Below, piece after piece: positions 44,809 to 55,006 of a DNA stretch of 64,000 nt (its first letter is position 1; each line of letters starts with the position of its first letter). A program made the translations under genes and the position numbers. Below the pieces are notes generated by a model, which saw only the letters and a list, made by a program, of their open reading frames with translations, was not told the DNA's origin and made no database searches. The stretch lies in assembly GCA_019279435.1 (NCBI GenBank), contig JAAALK010000079.1, forward strand, positions 84,066,162 through 84,130,161, given 5' to 3'. The stretch comes from Zizania palustris (lineage: Eukaryota > Streptophyta > Magnoliopsida > Poales > Poaceae).

Positions 44809-45615
44809 ATGCCGGTCAATACCATGAGCGGGACTCTTCGTGATGAGGCCGGATTCATCCGCGAGCTGCGCATGCTCGTCGTTTTCCTCGGATTTGAGTA
44901 TGAGCCGATGTACCATGGAGTCTTCCCCGACGAGGAAGAGAGCTTCTGCGAGGTCACCGTCGTCGTCCAGCCCTCCCCTCAGACAGCTCACACCTATCAC
45001 GGAGGAGGACCTACCTTCTTGGTTGCCAGTCAGCGCACCGCCCTCCAGGCCCTCACTGAGCTCCGGATGATCTACGACAGTGAGCTCTACGACATGGACT
45101 TCCGTTTCGTGCCTCTTCGCACTCCAGGGAGTCCCCACAGCGTCTTCGTCAGCACCCTCTCCCAGCGTCATTCCGCGATTGGACATACCATGCGCCTACT
45201 GGAGGCCATGGATGATCTCCATTACGAGGCACTACAGGACGCCAATGGACAGCGCGACACAATCAGTTTTTACCGACAGTCTTCTGAGGATCTGAACCGC
45301 GAGAACGGAGATCTTCGTCGCCGTATCCAGCAGGGACACCGTTTGGCTGCCGAGGCAGAGGAGTTACGGCGTCAGAATGAGCTCCTTCGGCAGCGCGTCG
45401 CCACCAACCCACAGCTCCGCTACCAGATCGAGGAATTGAAGAAGGACATTAAGGAGATCGCGCCTCTTCCGCCTCGCAGGAAGAAACCCCTTCGGATCCC
45501 TACCGTGAGGCCCAAGAGGATCTCCCACAGTGCACCACCCGCCGGACCATCCAGCTCTTCGACCCCGACCGTCTCCCACGAGCCTGAGATCGAGCCGTCC
45601 CCCGAGCTACCGTAG
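44809..45615 (+). CDS. TE5 ORF0, extra protein upstream of gag
   Basis: Intact 268-codon frame between the PBS and gag. The ATG sits immediately after CTCTCTTTTGTAG, a strong 3' splice acceptor that is also present in TE6 and TE3, so I take this as the start. Residues 1-60 are globular (MSGTLRDEAGFIRELRMLVV, FLGFEYEPMYHGVFPDE). A segment with RTALQALTELRMIYDSELYD follows, then a coiled coil at about 160-220 (EEAEELRRQNELLRQRVATN-like heptads) and a basic, Ser/Pro-rich end (RRKKPLRIPTVRPKRI). It has no resemblance to Gag or Pol that I can see. From memory, rice RIRE3/RIRE8 have an orf0 here. TE3 and TE6 carry broken copies. The stop context allows a splice that would fuse it in frame to Gag. 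Function unknown; structural or regulatory roles are both possible. Confidence 0.85.
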   Translation: MPVNTMSGTLRDEAGFIRELRMLVVFLGFEYEPMYHGVFPDEEESFCEVTVVVQPSPQTAHTYHGGGPTFLVASQRTALQALTELRMIYDSELYDMDFRFVPLRTPGSPHSVFVSTLSQRHSAIGHTMRLLEAMDDLHYEALQDANGQRDTISFYRQSSEDLNRENGDLRRRIQQGHRLAAEAEELRRQNELLRQRVATNPQLRYQIEELKKDIKEIAPLPPRRKKPLRIPTVRPKRISHSAPPAGPSSSSTPTVSHEPEIEPSPELP

Positions 45616-45790
45616 ACGTAGTTTTACGGTTGATTGTTTTTCTTCATTTATGCTTGCTTGTATTACCATTCATGTCAAAACATAAGGCATGAATGACGAA
45701 ATAAATAAATGTAACCGCAAGAACGGTACCTTTTGAAATAAAATATAAAGAGTTCGCTAAAATAAATGTTGACTACTTTGAAAACTCCAG
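45612..45790 (+). other. Predicted intron between TE5 ORF0 and gag
   Basis: AT-rich 179-bp spacer with GTAGAC at the ORF0 stop and AACTCCAG just before G-ATG. Splicing CTA-CC|G-ATG-ACC would keep frame. The donor is a weak match to consensus, so this is a hypothesis supported by TE6 but not by TE3. Confidence 0.4.
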
Positions 45791-45791
45791 G

Positions 45792-48700
45792 ATGACCAAC
45801 ACTCAGGGTTCCGACGCTCCCCAGAATGGAGGAGAGAGTGGCAACTTGCCACAATGGGGAGCCACCGGGCAAAGGCAAGCCCCAGTCGCCAACCACCCCA
45901 CACTGGCTGAGATGATGGCCACTCAGAACCAGTTGGTTGCTGCCCTATTGAACCTGATGCAACAACAGCAACAGCAGATGCAGGAGCAGCAGGCACAATT
46001 TTTCCGCCTTCACCAACAGCCCGAGCTGCATCATCACGCCGCCCCAGCTCCCGCTCCCACATCTCAGCTCTCGGAGTTCCTCTGAGTTCGCCCACCAACC
46101 TTCTCGAGCACCACCAACCCCATGGAGGCTGGGGATTGGTTGCGAGCTATCGAGAAGAAGCTCGACCTCCTTACCTGCACCGAGCAGGAGAGGGTGGCCT
46201 TCGCCACCCACCAGCTCCATGGTCCCGCCGCAGAATGGTGGGACAACCTTCGTGAGACTCTACCCGAGGGACACGCTCACACTTGGGCAGAGTTCTCAGC
46301 TGCTTTCCGTGCCGCTCACATCCCCGACGGCATTATAGCTCAAAAGCAACAAGAGTTTAGGGACCTGCAGCAGGGGAGCAGGTCCGTGACAGAATATCTG
46401 CATGAGTTCAACAGGTTGGCCAGGTACGCACCTGAAGAGGTCCGTACTGATGCGGCCAGACAGGCCAAGTTCCTCCGGGGACTGAAGGATGAGTTGTCCC
46501 TACAACTCATCTCTGGAGATTTCGCCAACTTTCAAAAGTTGGTGAACAAAGCCATCATGCAGGAGACCCAACAAAATAAGGTTGACCTGAAGAAGAAGAG
46601 GATGATAGCCTTCAGGCAGAACCAGGGCATGGCCCAGAGACCCCGCTTTGCTCCACCTCCACCAGCGCAGCAGTACCACCCCCGCCCAGTGTATCGCCCG
46701 GCACCACCTGCCACCAATGCCGGAACCGGACAAACTCGCCCCGCTCCCGCCGCACCAACCGCCCCAGCTGCCCCGGCCAAGAAGCCGGAGATTCTGAGAG
46801 ACAGGCACGACAAGCCAGTGGTATGCTTCAACTGTCGCCAGGAGGGACACTACTCCCATCAGTGCCCTCATCCCAAGCGTACTCAAGGCATCGCTTCAAA
46901 CCCCGCCGTCCGCGCCAAGGTCAACCACGTCACCGCCGAAGAAGCCCAGGCCGCCCCGGAGATTGTCATGGGTAAGTTTATGGTTCATTCATCACTTGCA
47001 GTGGTATTATTTGACACCGGAGCTACACACTCCTTTATATCAACTGCTTTTGTGGAAAGTAATGCCCTGGACATAAGTGAACTACCCAGACCAGTATTGA
47101 TAGCTACCCCAGGCAAGCAAACCCTCGCCTGTTCTTTTAGTCCAAGGGTATGGGTAGATATCCAAGGCACGATATTTTGGGCCGACCCCATTCTAATAGA
47201 ATGTCAAGGTTTGGATCTCATTCTAGGAATGGATTGGCTAAATAAACATCAAGGAGTGATAGAATGTGCCCAGAGAAAAGTGACTGTGACTAATGAAGAA
47301 GGGATTATCGTCACCTTCCAGATGCCAAGCATGAAGGCCGGAAGGACAAGACTACATCAGATTACCTTGGAGGAGATACCAGTAGTCAGTGAATACCCGG
47401 ACGTATTCCCAGAGGATCTACCAGGGATGCCACCCAAGAGGGACATCGAGTTCAGGATTGACTTGGTGCCCGGAACCACCCCTATTTACAAGCGACCGTA
47501 CCGGATGGCCGCCAACGAATTAGCTGAGATGAAGCAGCAGTTGGAGGATCTCGAGAAGAAAGGCTACATCAGACCTAGCACATCGCCATGGGGTGCCCCC
47601 GTCATCTTCGTCGAGAAGAAAGAAGACAAGGCAAAGCGTATGTGTGTGGATTACCGTGCTTTGAATGAAGTAACCATCAAGAATAAGTATCCATTGCCTT
47701 GGATCGATGATCTCTTCGACCAGTTAAAAGGAGCTACAGTATTCTCGAAGATCGACCTGCGTTCCGGATATCATCAGTTAAGGATTCGAGAAGAGGATAT
47801 ACCCAAGACTGCCTTTACCACCCGTTATGGATTATATGAGTGCACGGTTATGTCCTTTGGATTGACCAATGCCCCTGCATTCTTCATGAATATGATGAAT
47901 AAGGTGTTCATGGAATATTTGGACAAATTCATCGTAGTCTTCATAGACGACATTCTCATTTATTCCAAGGACCAGAAAGAGCACGAGGCTCACCTCCGGT
48001 TAACCTTAGGAAAGCTAAGGGAACACCAATTGTATGCCAAGTAAAGCAAATGCAAGTTTTGGACGGCAGAAGTAAAATTCCTTGGACACATCATCTCTGC
48101 GCAAGGAATCGCAGTAGACCCCGCCACTGTAGAAGCAGTTACGGATTGGCTGCCACCCACGAACGTATCTGAGATACGAAGTTTTCTGGGGTTGGCCGGA
48201 TATTATCGGTGGTTCATTGAGAATTTTTCTAAGATAGCCAAGCCAATGACCAAGTTGTTGCAGAAAGGAGAGAAGTTCGAATGGACTCCTGAATGCGAGG
48301 AAAGCTTCCGCACTCTCAAGACCCGTTTGGTATCTGCACCCATACTAACCCTACCCGATATCCGTAAAGACTTCCATGTCTATTGTGACGCATCTCGCCA
48401 AGGATTGGGATGTGTTCTTATGCAAGACGGAAAAGTTATCTCTTATGCCTCCCGTCAGTTGAGACCTCATGAGTTGAACTACCCAACCCATGATTTGGAA
48501 TTATCCACTGTAGTACACACCCTTAAGATATGGAGGCATTATTTGGTGGGAAATCGCTGTGAGATCTTTACAGATCACAAGAGCTTGAAGTACATTTTCA
48601 CACAGCCAGACCTCAATCTGAGGCAAATACGATGGTTGGAACTAATAAAGGACTATGACCTAGGTATTCACTACCACCCCAGAAAAGCAAATGTGGTAGC

Positions 48701-50270
48701 TGATGCATTAAGTCGCAAGGGGTATTGCACCGCCATGATGATTCAAGAACACGCACCCTTGTTATGTAGGGAGATGGAAAAGTTAAATCTTGGATTAACC
48801 ACAGGAGCATATCTAGCCACCTTGGAGACTCAACCTGTCTTGTTCGAACAAATCCACAAAGCTCAATCGGAAGACCCAGATATGGCTGCCATTAGGAAGA
48901 ACATGAGGCAAGGAAAAGCCCCAGGATTTTCAGAGGACGAGAATGGCACCATATGGTTTGGAACCCGGATATGTGTACCGGATAAGCCAGAGATAAAGAC
49001 CCTTATCCTGAGAGAAGCCCATGAGACGTTGTACTCCATTCATCCCGGCAGTACCAAGATGTACCAGGACCTGAAGGAACGTTATTGGTGGGTCAGCATG
49101 AAAAGAGAGATCGCACAGTTCGTCGCCGAATGTGACACCTGCAGAAGAGTAAAAGCTGAACATCAGAGACCTGCAGGATTGTTACAGCCACTTAAGGTAC
49201 CTGAATGGAAGTGGGAAGAGATCGGTATGGATTTCATCACCGGACTACCAAAAACCCAACTTGGGTATGATTCTATTTGGGTGATCATCGATCGGCTTAC
49301 AAAAGTAGCACATTTCATAGCCGTCAAGATGACCTTTAGTGGCCCTAAGCTGGCAGAACTATACATGGCCCGGATCGTATGTCTTCATGGAGTACCCAAG
49401 AAGATAGTGTCCGATAGAGGAAGCCAGTTCACCTCTCGATTCTGGAAGAACCTTCAAGAGGAGATGGGCACGAGATTGAATTTCAGTACCGCCTACCACC
49501 CTCAGACAGATGGACAAACAGAGAGGGTGAATCAGATATTGGAGGATATGCTTCGAGCATGTGTCTTGGATTTTGGAGCCACTTGGGACAAGAGCTTACC
49601 GTACGCTGAGTTTTCGTACAACAACAGCTATCAAGCCAGCCTTCGGATGTCTCCTTTTGAAGCCCTATATGGACGTAAGTGCAGGACGCCTCTACTTTGG
49701 GACCAAACTGGTGAATCCCAAGTATTCGGAACAGACATTCTTCGTGAAGCTGAAGAGAAGGTACGGATCATCAGAGACCGACTCAAGACGGCCCAATCAC
49801 GACAGAAGAGCTACGCAGACAATCGTCGCCGAGACCTAGCCTTTGAAGAAGGAGATCATGTTTACCTTCGAGTTACGCCTCTCCGTGGTACTCAACGGTT
49901 TAACATGAGAGGAAAGTTGGCCCCTCGATATGTTGGACCATTCCCCATTATCCGACGCCAAGGCAAGGTTGCTTATCAGTTGGAACTACCACCCTCATTG
50001 GCTGGAGTGCATGACGTATTTCACGTATCTCAACTCAAGAAGTGTCTCCGCGTCCCCACAGAGCAAGTGGATCTTCAGCAGTTGGATGTTCAAGAGGATC
50101 TGACCTATGTAGAAAAGCCTGTTAAGATATTGGAGATCAAGGAAAGGATCACCAGGAGTCGAGTTATCCGTTTCTGTAAAGTGCAGTGGAGCAATCATCC
50201 GGTAGAGGAAGCTACATGGGAAAAAGAAGATGAACTCAAGGCACAACATCCTGAGCTATTCGAGGATTGA
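45792..50270 (+). pseudogene. gag-pol: TE5 gag-pol polyprotein (two nonsense codons)
   Basis: One frame of 1,492 codons, stopped only by TGA 46083-46085 (residue 98; TE3 has an Arg codon at this site) and TAA 48042-48044 (residue 751; TE3 has Tyr). Order of domains: Gln-rich N-terminus; capsid from about residue 110 (EAGDWLRAIEKKLDLL); zinc knuckle at 345 (CFNCRQEGHYSHQC); protease with Asp 408 (LFDTGATHSF); RT with catalytic FIDD at 718-720; RNase H with Asp 866 (YCDASRQGLG). Integrase has the HHCC finger at 1077-1116 and the DDE triad at Asp 1147, Asp 1208 and Glu 1244 (35 residues between the last two). A GPF domain and a C-terminal chromodomain-like region follow at about 1440-1490 (KVQWSNHPVEEATWEKEDEL). 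A chromodomain targets integration to heterochromatin in this lineage. All catalytic residues are present, so the copy died recently. Confidence 0.93.
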
Positions 50271-50298
50271 TCCGAATCTCGAGGACGAGATTCTCTGT

Positions 50299-50312
50299 AA
50301 GGGGGATAGGAT
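50299..50312 (+). other. TE5 polypurine tract
   Basis: AAGGGGGATAGGAT directly before the 3' LTR. Confidence 0.9.
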
Positions 50313-51068
50313 TGTAACACCCCAAGAAATAAAAACAAATGAAATAAAAGAAAAACATTATTTAAATCATTTCTGGATTTATTATTAAAGGAAAATCATA
50401 AAAGAACCCAAATAAAGCCAAACAGGGAGAAATACTCAAAATTTGGACCTGAAAATTTTATGAGATGAACTAGAGGCCAAGACATAATTTTAGGAATTTT
50501 TACAAATTTTTACCAACAGTGATTCAACCCTTAATCAAATAAATGAATTACTGGAATTATTTTAAATCAAAAAACAATTTTAAATCCTTAATGGGCCTCA
50601 ACCCCGAATCCTCCCTCAGCCCAGCCCAATCGTGAGTCACTGACCAGTGGGACCCAGGTGTCGGCGCCGCTCCCCTCCTCTCTCCTTCGCCCGCACCCGC
50701 CTCGGCTCCACATGGCAGCCTCCCGCCTCCGCTCTCCTCTCCCTGACAGACATGGCCCGCCTGTCGGCCCCTTTCCTTTTCCGTTCGCCCACTGACAGGT
50801 GGAGCCCACCTGTCAGATTCGTCTTCCTCCTTGGAAGGGGATCTCCCCCTTCCATCTTCCCGGCGATCGCCTTCCGTTTTCCTCACCGCCGGCCGCCCGC
50901 GTTCGCTTGATTCACCCCGGATCGCTTTCCCCGATCACCGACGACCCCATTCCTTCTTTCGCCACGCGTTTTTGCGTTTATGGCAGTACACCCGGAGCTT
51001 TTGGAAAGGGATCGCCGGAGCTCTCGGGAGCCCTCGGTTCCTTGCCATCCCGACCACCGGTGACCCCC

Positions 51069-51076
51069 TATATAAA
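51069..51076 (+). promoter_or_regulatory. TE5 3' LTR TATA box
   Basis: TATATAAA, same context as in the 5' LTR. Confidence 0.7.
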
Positions 51077-52192
51077 CCCCCCCACGGCCACCGCCCTCAG
51101 CCACACCAGCAGAGCCCTCCCCGAGCGAAAACAGAGCGTCGTCGCCCTCTTTTTCGAGCTTCGGGTCTGCTCCACCTCCGGCGAGACATCGCCGCCGACC
51201 CCGGCCTCCCCTGCCCTAGCCACTGCCACCGTCGAGTCCGTCGTCGACCGCTCGTCCTCGGCCATCCCTCGGTTGGCCGTGGATCCCGTCGGATCGCCGT
51301 CGCCATCGAGCACCCGAGACCTCCCCGCCGTCTACCCTCGCCGTCATCGCCGTCCATCGCCCATCTTCGCCGCTGAAGGTATCATCGTGATCCCCTTTCC
51401 CTCCGCATTCCATTTTTGGCCGTAGCTAGGCCCTTAGGTCCTCGCCGCCGCCGTCGCCACCACGCCAGAGGCCACCGTCGCCGGAGACGAAGGGGGTACA
51501 CGCCCCCTTACGCCGTGCCGTGTTGGATCGCGCCTCGGCCATTCGATCACGATCGGAGGGCTAGGATTAAATCCCTCCGGGATTTAATCTGGGCCCTCGG
51601 ATCTGGTCAAAGGGGTATCGAGGCCTCTCGGCCGTCGATCGCCACTTAAACCCCCCGATCGATCTCAGACGTCCACGCGTACCCATTCGCCACGTTTTAA
51701 TCTAGACCGTCCATTCTCATTTAAAACTCCCGCCTCGCATCTGGTCGCTGGATCCAGATCCAACGGTCCAGGTCACTCGGATTTCTGGTTCACCGTGGAC
51801 CAGAGACTGATTTCTGGTTTTAAATAAAATTCAGAAAATAGTTTAAACTTCAAAAATTCATATCTTGCTCAATTTAACTCCAAATTTCACCATTCAAATT
51901 TTGTTAAATTCAGTAAATTATTCTCTACACATTAATGCCATAAAAAATTATGTTACTGTTATCCAAAATATTCTTAATAAATAAATGAATAAAAACCCCT
52001 TAGGATTAAGATTAATAAAACAGAAAATAAATTAGGAAAAATCATAAAAAGTTAAACTTTACTGTTTTATGCAAAAACTCAGAACATTAAAATATTACTT
52101 CCCATAAAAACACCCACAACTATGTATGTTCCTTTATTTGGTGGATTTTATCTGTTTATTGAATGTATTATTTATTTTTCCGTATCAAGAAG

Positions 52193-53367
52193 ACTACGAG
52201 TTTATCGAGGAGCAGGAGTTCTACCCCGAGGTTCCTCCATCCCCCTTTGTTGATCAAGGCAAGTCATCGACCACCTCTGTGGAAACAGTCGATCATTATT
52301 GAGCCCATGTTTTAATAAATTATCGCTATAACTCATAGGTTAATATTGCATTAGTCCAATGATCAAACCTTACACTTATATTTATTAGATCCCCATCCTT
52401 GTGTGCAAACCCAAGCCATGCTTATTGAGCCTTAACTCCTTGTCACTCTACTATAAAATTATTAGCTAGTGCTCAATGTACCGGCACAACTGCTATAGGA
52501 TATAAAGAATGAGTCGTAGATAGCTGGATTCTGGTATATGAAATACCCCGTTATTCTTGTCTCTGGACTTTGTTGGAGTTGGCTAGGTTATAAGTATGGT
52601 GGGTTCCGGGTGCAAGCTCGGGCACTGGTTTGTCGCACCCGGGGCACTATAAGGACCGGTCTGCGGGATCTGTTGCAAAGCACTTCCGTACCAACCACAA
52701 GTCTAATGGGTAAGTCCTAACTGGAAGTATGGAATACTCCGGCTCGATGCACCATAGAGGAGGGGCAAGGGGCTAGCCTGCGGGCGACTTGTACCGACGA
52801 GGCTCAAGGGGGGGTATGGTGGGGCTCCGATGCGTCGGGACACCATATGAAACCCATAAGAGGGTGCTATTGGGTCGGGGAGGACTATATGGAAGGTTTT
52901 GGCACGAGTTCCCGTGAAATGGGTCATCTCGTTACACTTTGGTGTAAGTGATGAGTGCGTGCCTTGTGGGTATAGTGGTACATCTCTGATCAGAGTTATT
53001 AAATCTTTTCGAAAAGCCGAGCCCACGGTCAAGGGCGGGTTGTGTGACTACTCGCAGTTAGTTTACAATTGTTTGAATGGTCGAGTTATTCATGGCATGT
53101 AAGGACTGTTGAGCGAGGTGGGGTTGACTGTACCCCTCGAGTTAGAAGATGATGATGCATACACATGTTTATGTTTCAGTACTAATAAATTGTTCACATT
53201 AAATTGCTTTACAAATTACTCGCTTCCGCAAAACTAGCCACTATCTCCCTTGTTATTATCTTGCATTATATTTGCATTCGGTGGCTTGCTGAGTACATCT
53301 GTACTCACTCCATTGACTTACACCATCAGAGCCCGTCTACTACGAGGAGGATGAAGGTCTGGAGTAG
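52193..53367 (+). other. LTR mini-gene exons 2-3, TE5 3' LTR (uninterrupted reference copy)
   Basis: Exon 2 is 52193-52258 (66 nt): AG acceptor before ACTACGAG, and a GC donor in CAAG|GCAAGT. Intron 2 is 52259-53329. Exon 3 is 53330-53367, ending GGT-CTG-GAG-TAG. The joined peptide reads DYEFIEEQEFYPEVPPSPF, VDQ, EPVYYEEDEGLE. It is acidic with a PPSPF core and no similarity I recognise. Downstream AATAAAG near 53545 could end the transcript inside the LTR. A presumed exon 1 (TATA 51069 to a donor near 51379) is open in phase but lacks ATG, so how translation starts is unknown. It could instead be an untranslated leader, but the codon pattern across subfamilies argues for coding. Confidence 0.65.
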
Positions 53368-53578
53368 CGACCCAGTCAAGGCGAGACTGGGAGGAGGCGT
53401 TCATCTAGGACCCTTATTTTATTAGTTTCTCTTCACCTTTATTCACTTTTGTATTAATGCGGTCTACGAACCGTGAATGATTGCCCGTATTATACGTGGT
53501 CGCATGATGAACGTCTTGTTTTATTGATTTTCTATGGAATTTCAATAAAGTCCTGATTTATTAAATCGGGGCGCGACA

Positions 53579-53888
53579 AGATAGGGGGTCGCACACGCAA
53601 AAACTCCGAGAGTTGGGGCACGGGTGCGGGGGCTGGTGCACGTGGGACGGGCTCCACGTTCTGCTAGTGCAGCCGATCCAATTGTGCTTGTTGGTGCTAC
53701 ATTTGGGTGAGGAGGGCGGTAATCAGCTGGTTCTGATTCGCCATCATTTCCGCCAAGGTGGGATGGTTGGCGGATGGTGGCCCAGTCTGACGTTGGCCCG
53801 TTGCGCCCCAGTTGGGCACAACGCTTCCGGGAAAATAATTGCTTGCTCCTTCTCCGTTGTTGGACCCGGTGTTCTGATTATCGGCCAT
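53579..53888 (-). pseudogene. gag: TE3 gag, N-terminal part
   Basis: On the - strand ATG 53888 opens MADNQNTGSNNGEGASNYF, then NWGATGQRQTGPPSANHP and TLAEMMANQNQLITALLTQM, homologous to the Gag starts of TE5 and TE6. TAG codons at 53694-53696 and about 30 nt further on break it. It then reads PAPAPVPQLSEFLRVRPPI up to the TE5 insertion and resumes at 30570 with FSSTTNPMEAGDW. Confidence 0.85.
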
Positions 53889-54090
53889 CTTCTAAACATA
53901 TAAGATTCTCGATCATAAGAAAAGGATTTTGAAATGAATATTTAGTCAAAACAGCCCAAAGGGGCTCATGCATATATATAAGTGGTATGAAAGGTTTATT
54001 ACATCAATGCTTTTATTCTAACCCACCTACAACACAAGTCATTGTAGGTGGTACCACAAATTATTAACATCAAACAACGAAAGCTACCGC
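53889..54090 (-). other. TE3 spacer between ORF0 and gag
   Basis: AT-rich stretch of about 200 bp corresponding to the predicted ORF0-gag intron of TE5 and TE6. Here the ORF0 stop context (GACGAGTAGGCGGTAG) does not give an in-frame join. No gene is seen. Confidence 0.5.
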
Positions 54091-54867
54091 CTACTCGTCA
54101 TCTGGGGCGGTTTCCGTGCTCTCGGAACCACGAGGGTCCTGACGGACGGTGGGCTCGAGAAAATTCTCGATGATGGGGTTGTAGATGATGGCGGGGCGCA
54201 AAGCAGGAGCGCTGGAGCTAGATGGTTCGGCAGCCGTGGGGTGTGGCAGGATCCTCTTGGGGCGAGGGGCGGGCTCGCAGATGGGCTTCTTCCTCCTCGG
54301 GACGAGGGGAACCATCTCCGCTATGTCCTTCTGCAGTTGTATTATCTTACGCTGCAGCTCGCCATTTTGCTGGATCAAGTTCTTCGTCTCTTGGCGAAGG
54401 AACTCGACTGCCTCATGGTGCTCCTCGGCGTCAAGCACGACCTCGGTATGGAGATCGTCCATGTCCTGAAGAAGACGTGTCTGCCGGGCCATGACCGGAT
54501 CGCGATCGGAGTGAACTCCGATGTAGATGCTGCGATGGGCACCTGGAGTGCGCTTCGGCACGAGCCAGAAGGACGTGTTCTGAAGACGATCATCGTAGAT
54601 CATCCTCAACTCCATGAGGGCTTGGAGGGCGACGCGTTGGCACATGACGTCGAAGGTTGGGCCTCCAAGTGCTGCCGTGAAGAACGGTAGGTGCTCGCCG
54701 GATCCATGGATAGTAAGGGAGAAGTCGCAGGGTCCTACGAACTCTTCCATGTACACGCCTTGGAACTCGGGCTCGAAGAGGAACCCAAGGAAGGTGACCA
54801 TCATTCAGAGCTCCCTGACGAAGCCCTCGAAGTGGCGGCAGAAGTTGTGCACTTGGTAGACCGGCAT
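54091..54867 (-). pseudogene. TE3 ORF0 (one nonsense codon)
   Basis: Third copy of the extra upstream protein. The start is ATG 54867, immediately after TTGTTTTTGTAG on the - strand, with MPVYQVHNFCRHFEGFVREL followed by TGA (complement 54805-54807), where TE5 has Arg (RELRM). It continues MMVTFLGFLFEPEFQGVYME and LQALMELRMIYDDRLQNTSF, has the heptad-rich LIQQNGELQRKIIQLQKDIA and the basic RRKKPICEPAPRPKRI, and ends TAPDDE. It is clearly homologous to TE5 ORF0 but strongly diverged, so the protein has been retained across subfamilies. Confidence 0.82.
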
Positions 54868-54991
54868 CTACAAAAACAACAAGTTGAAGGAAAGTGAGGG
54901 GAGGAACAAAGTTATAAAGTAGGTTTTCGTGAAATAGTTTTTATGCAGCTAAGGGCTAGGCTGGTCCGTTTGGCTTCCTACAGTCAAGTCG

Positions 54992-55003
54992 GCTATGATA
55001 CCA
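54992..55003 (-). other. TE3 primer binding site
   Basis: On the - strand TGGTATCATAGC, one mismatch to the tRNA-iMet type TGGTATCAGAGC, 3 nt after the 5' LTR. Confidence 0.85.
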
Positions 55004-55006
55004 TCT

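Larger units (their letters stand above)
30571..53578 (+). mobile_element. TE5: Tekay/Del-type Ty3/gypsy element (host of TE6)
   Basis: Full-length + strand element in TE3 gag, with the perfect TSD AGATA (30566-30570 and 53579-53583). 5' LTR 30571-32958 plus 43752-44671 (split by TE6), PBS 44675, ORF0 44809-45615, gag-pol 45792-50270, PPT 50299, 3' LTR 50313-53578. Own length is about 12.2 kb. It is the best preserved element in the window: ORF0 is intact and gag-pol has only two stop codons. Confidence 0.97.
50313..53578 (+). repeat. TE5 3' LTR
   Basis: 3,266 bp, TGTAACACCCC ... GGGGCGCGACA. Close to the 5' LTR, with a short deletion/replacement at about 51778-51785 where the 5' copy has about 45 bp of GTCCACGCGCACAG-type sequence, and a 5-bp loss near 50627. 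It carries the TATA box, leader, mini-gene exons and AATAAAG near 53545. Confidence 0.95.

Noticed and set aside
44809..45615. ORF0 as an envelope-like gene or virus-derived protein
   Set aside because: It precedes gag, has no signal peptide or membrane segment, and is a coiled-coil basic protein, so an envelope function is not supported.
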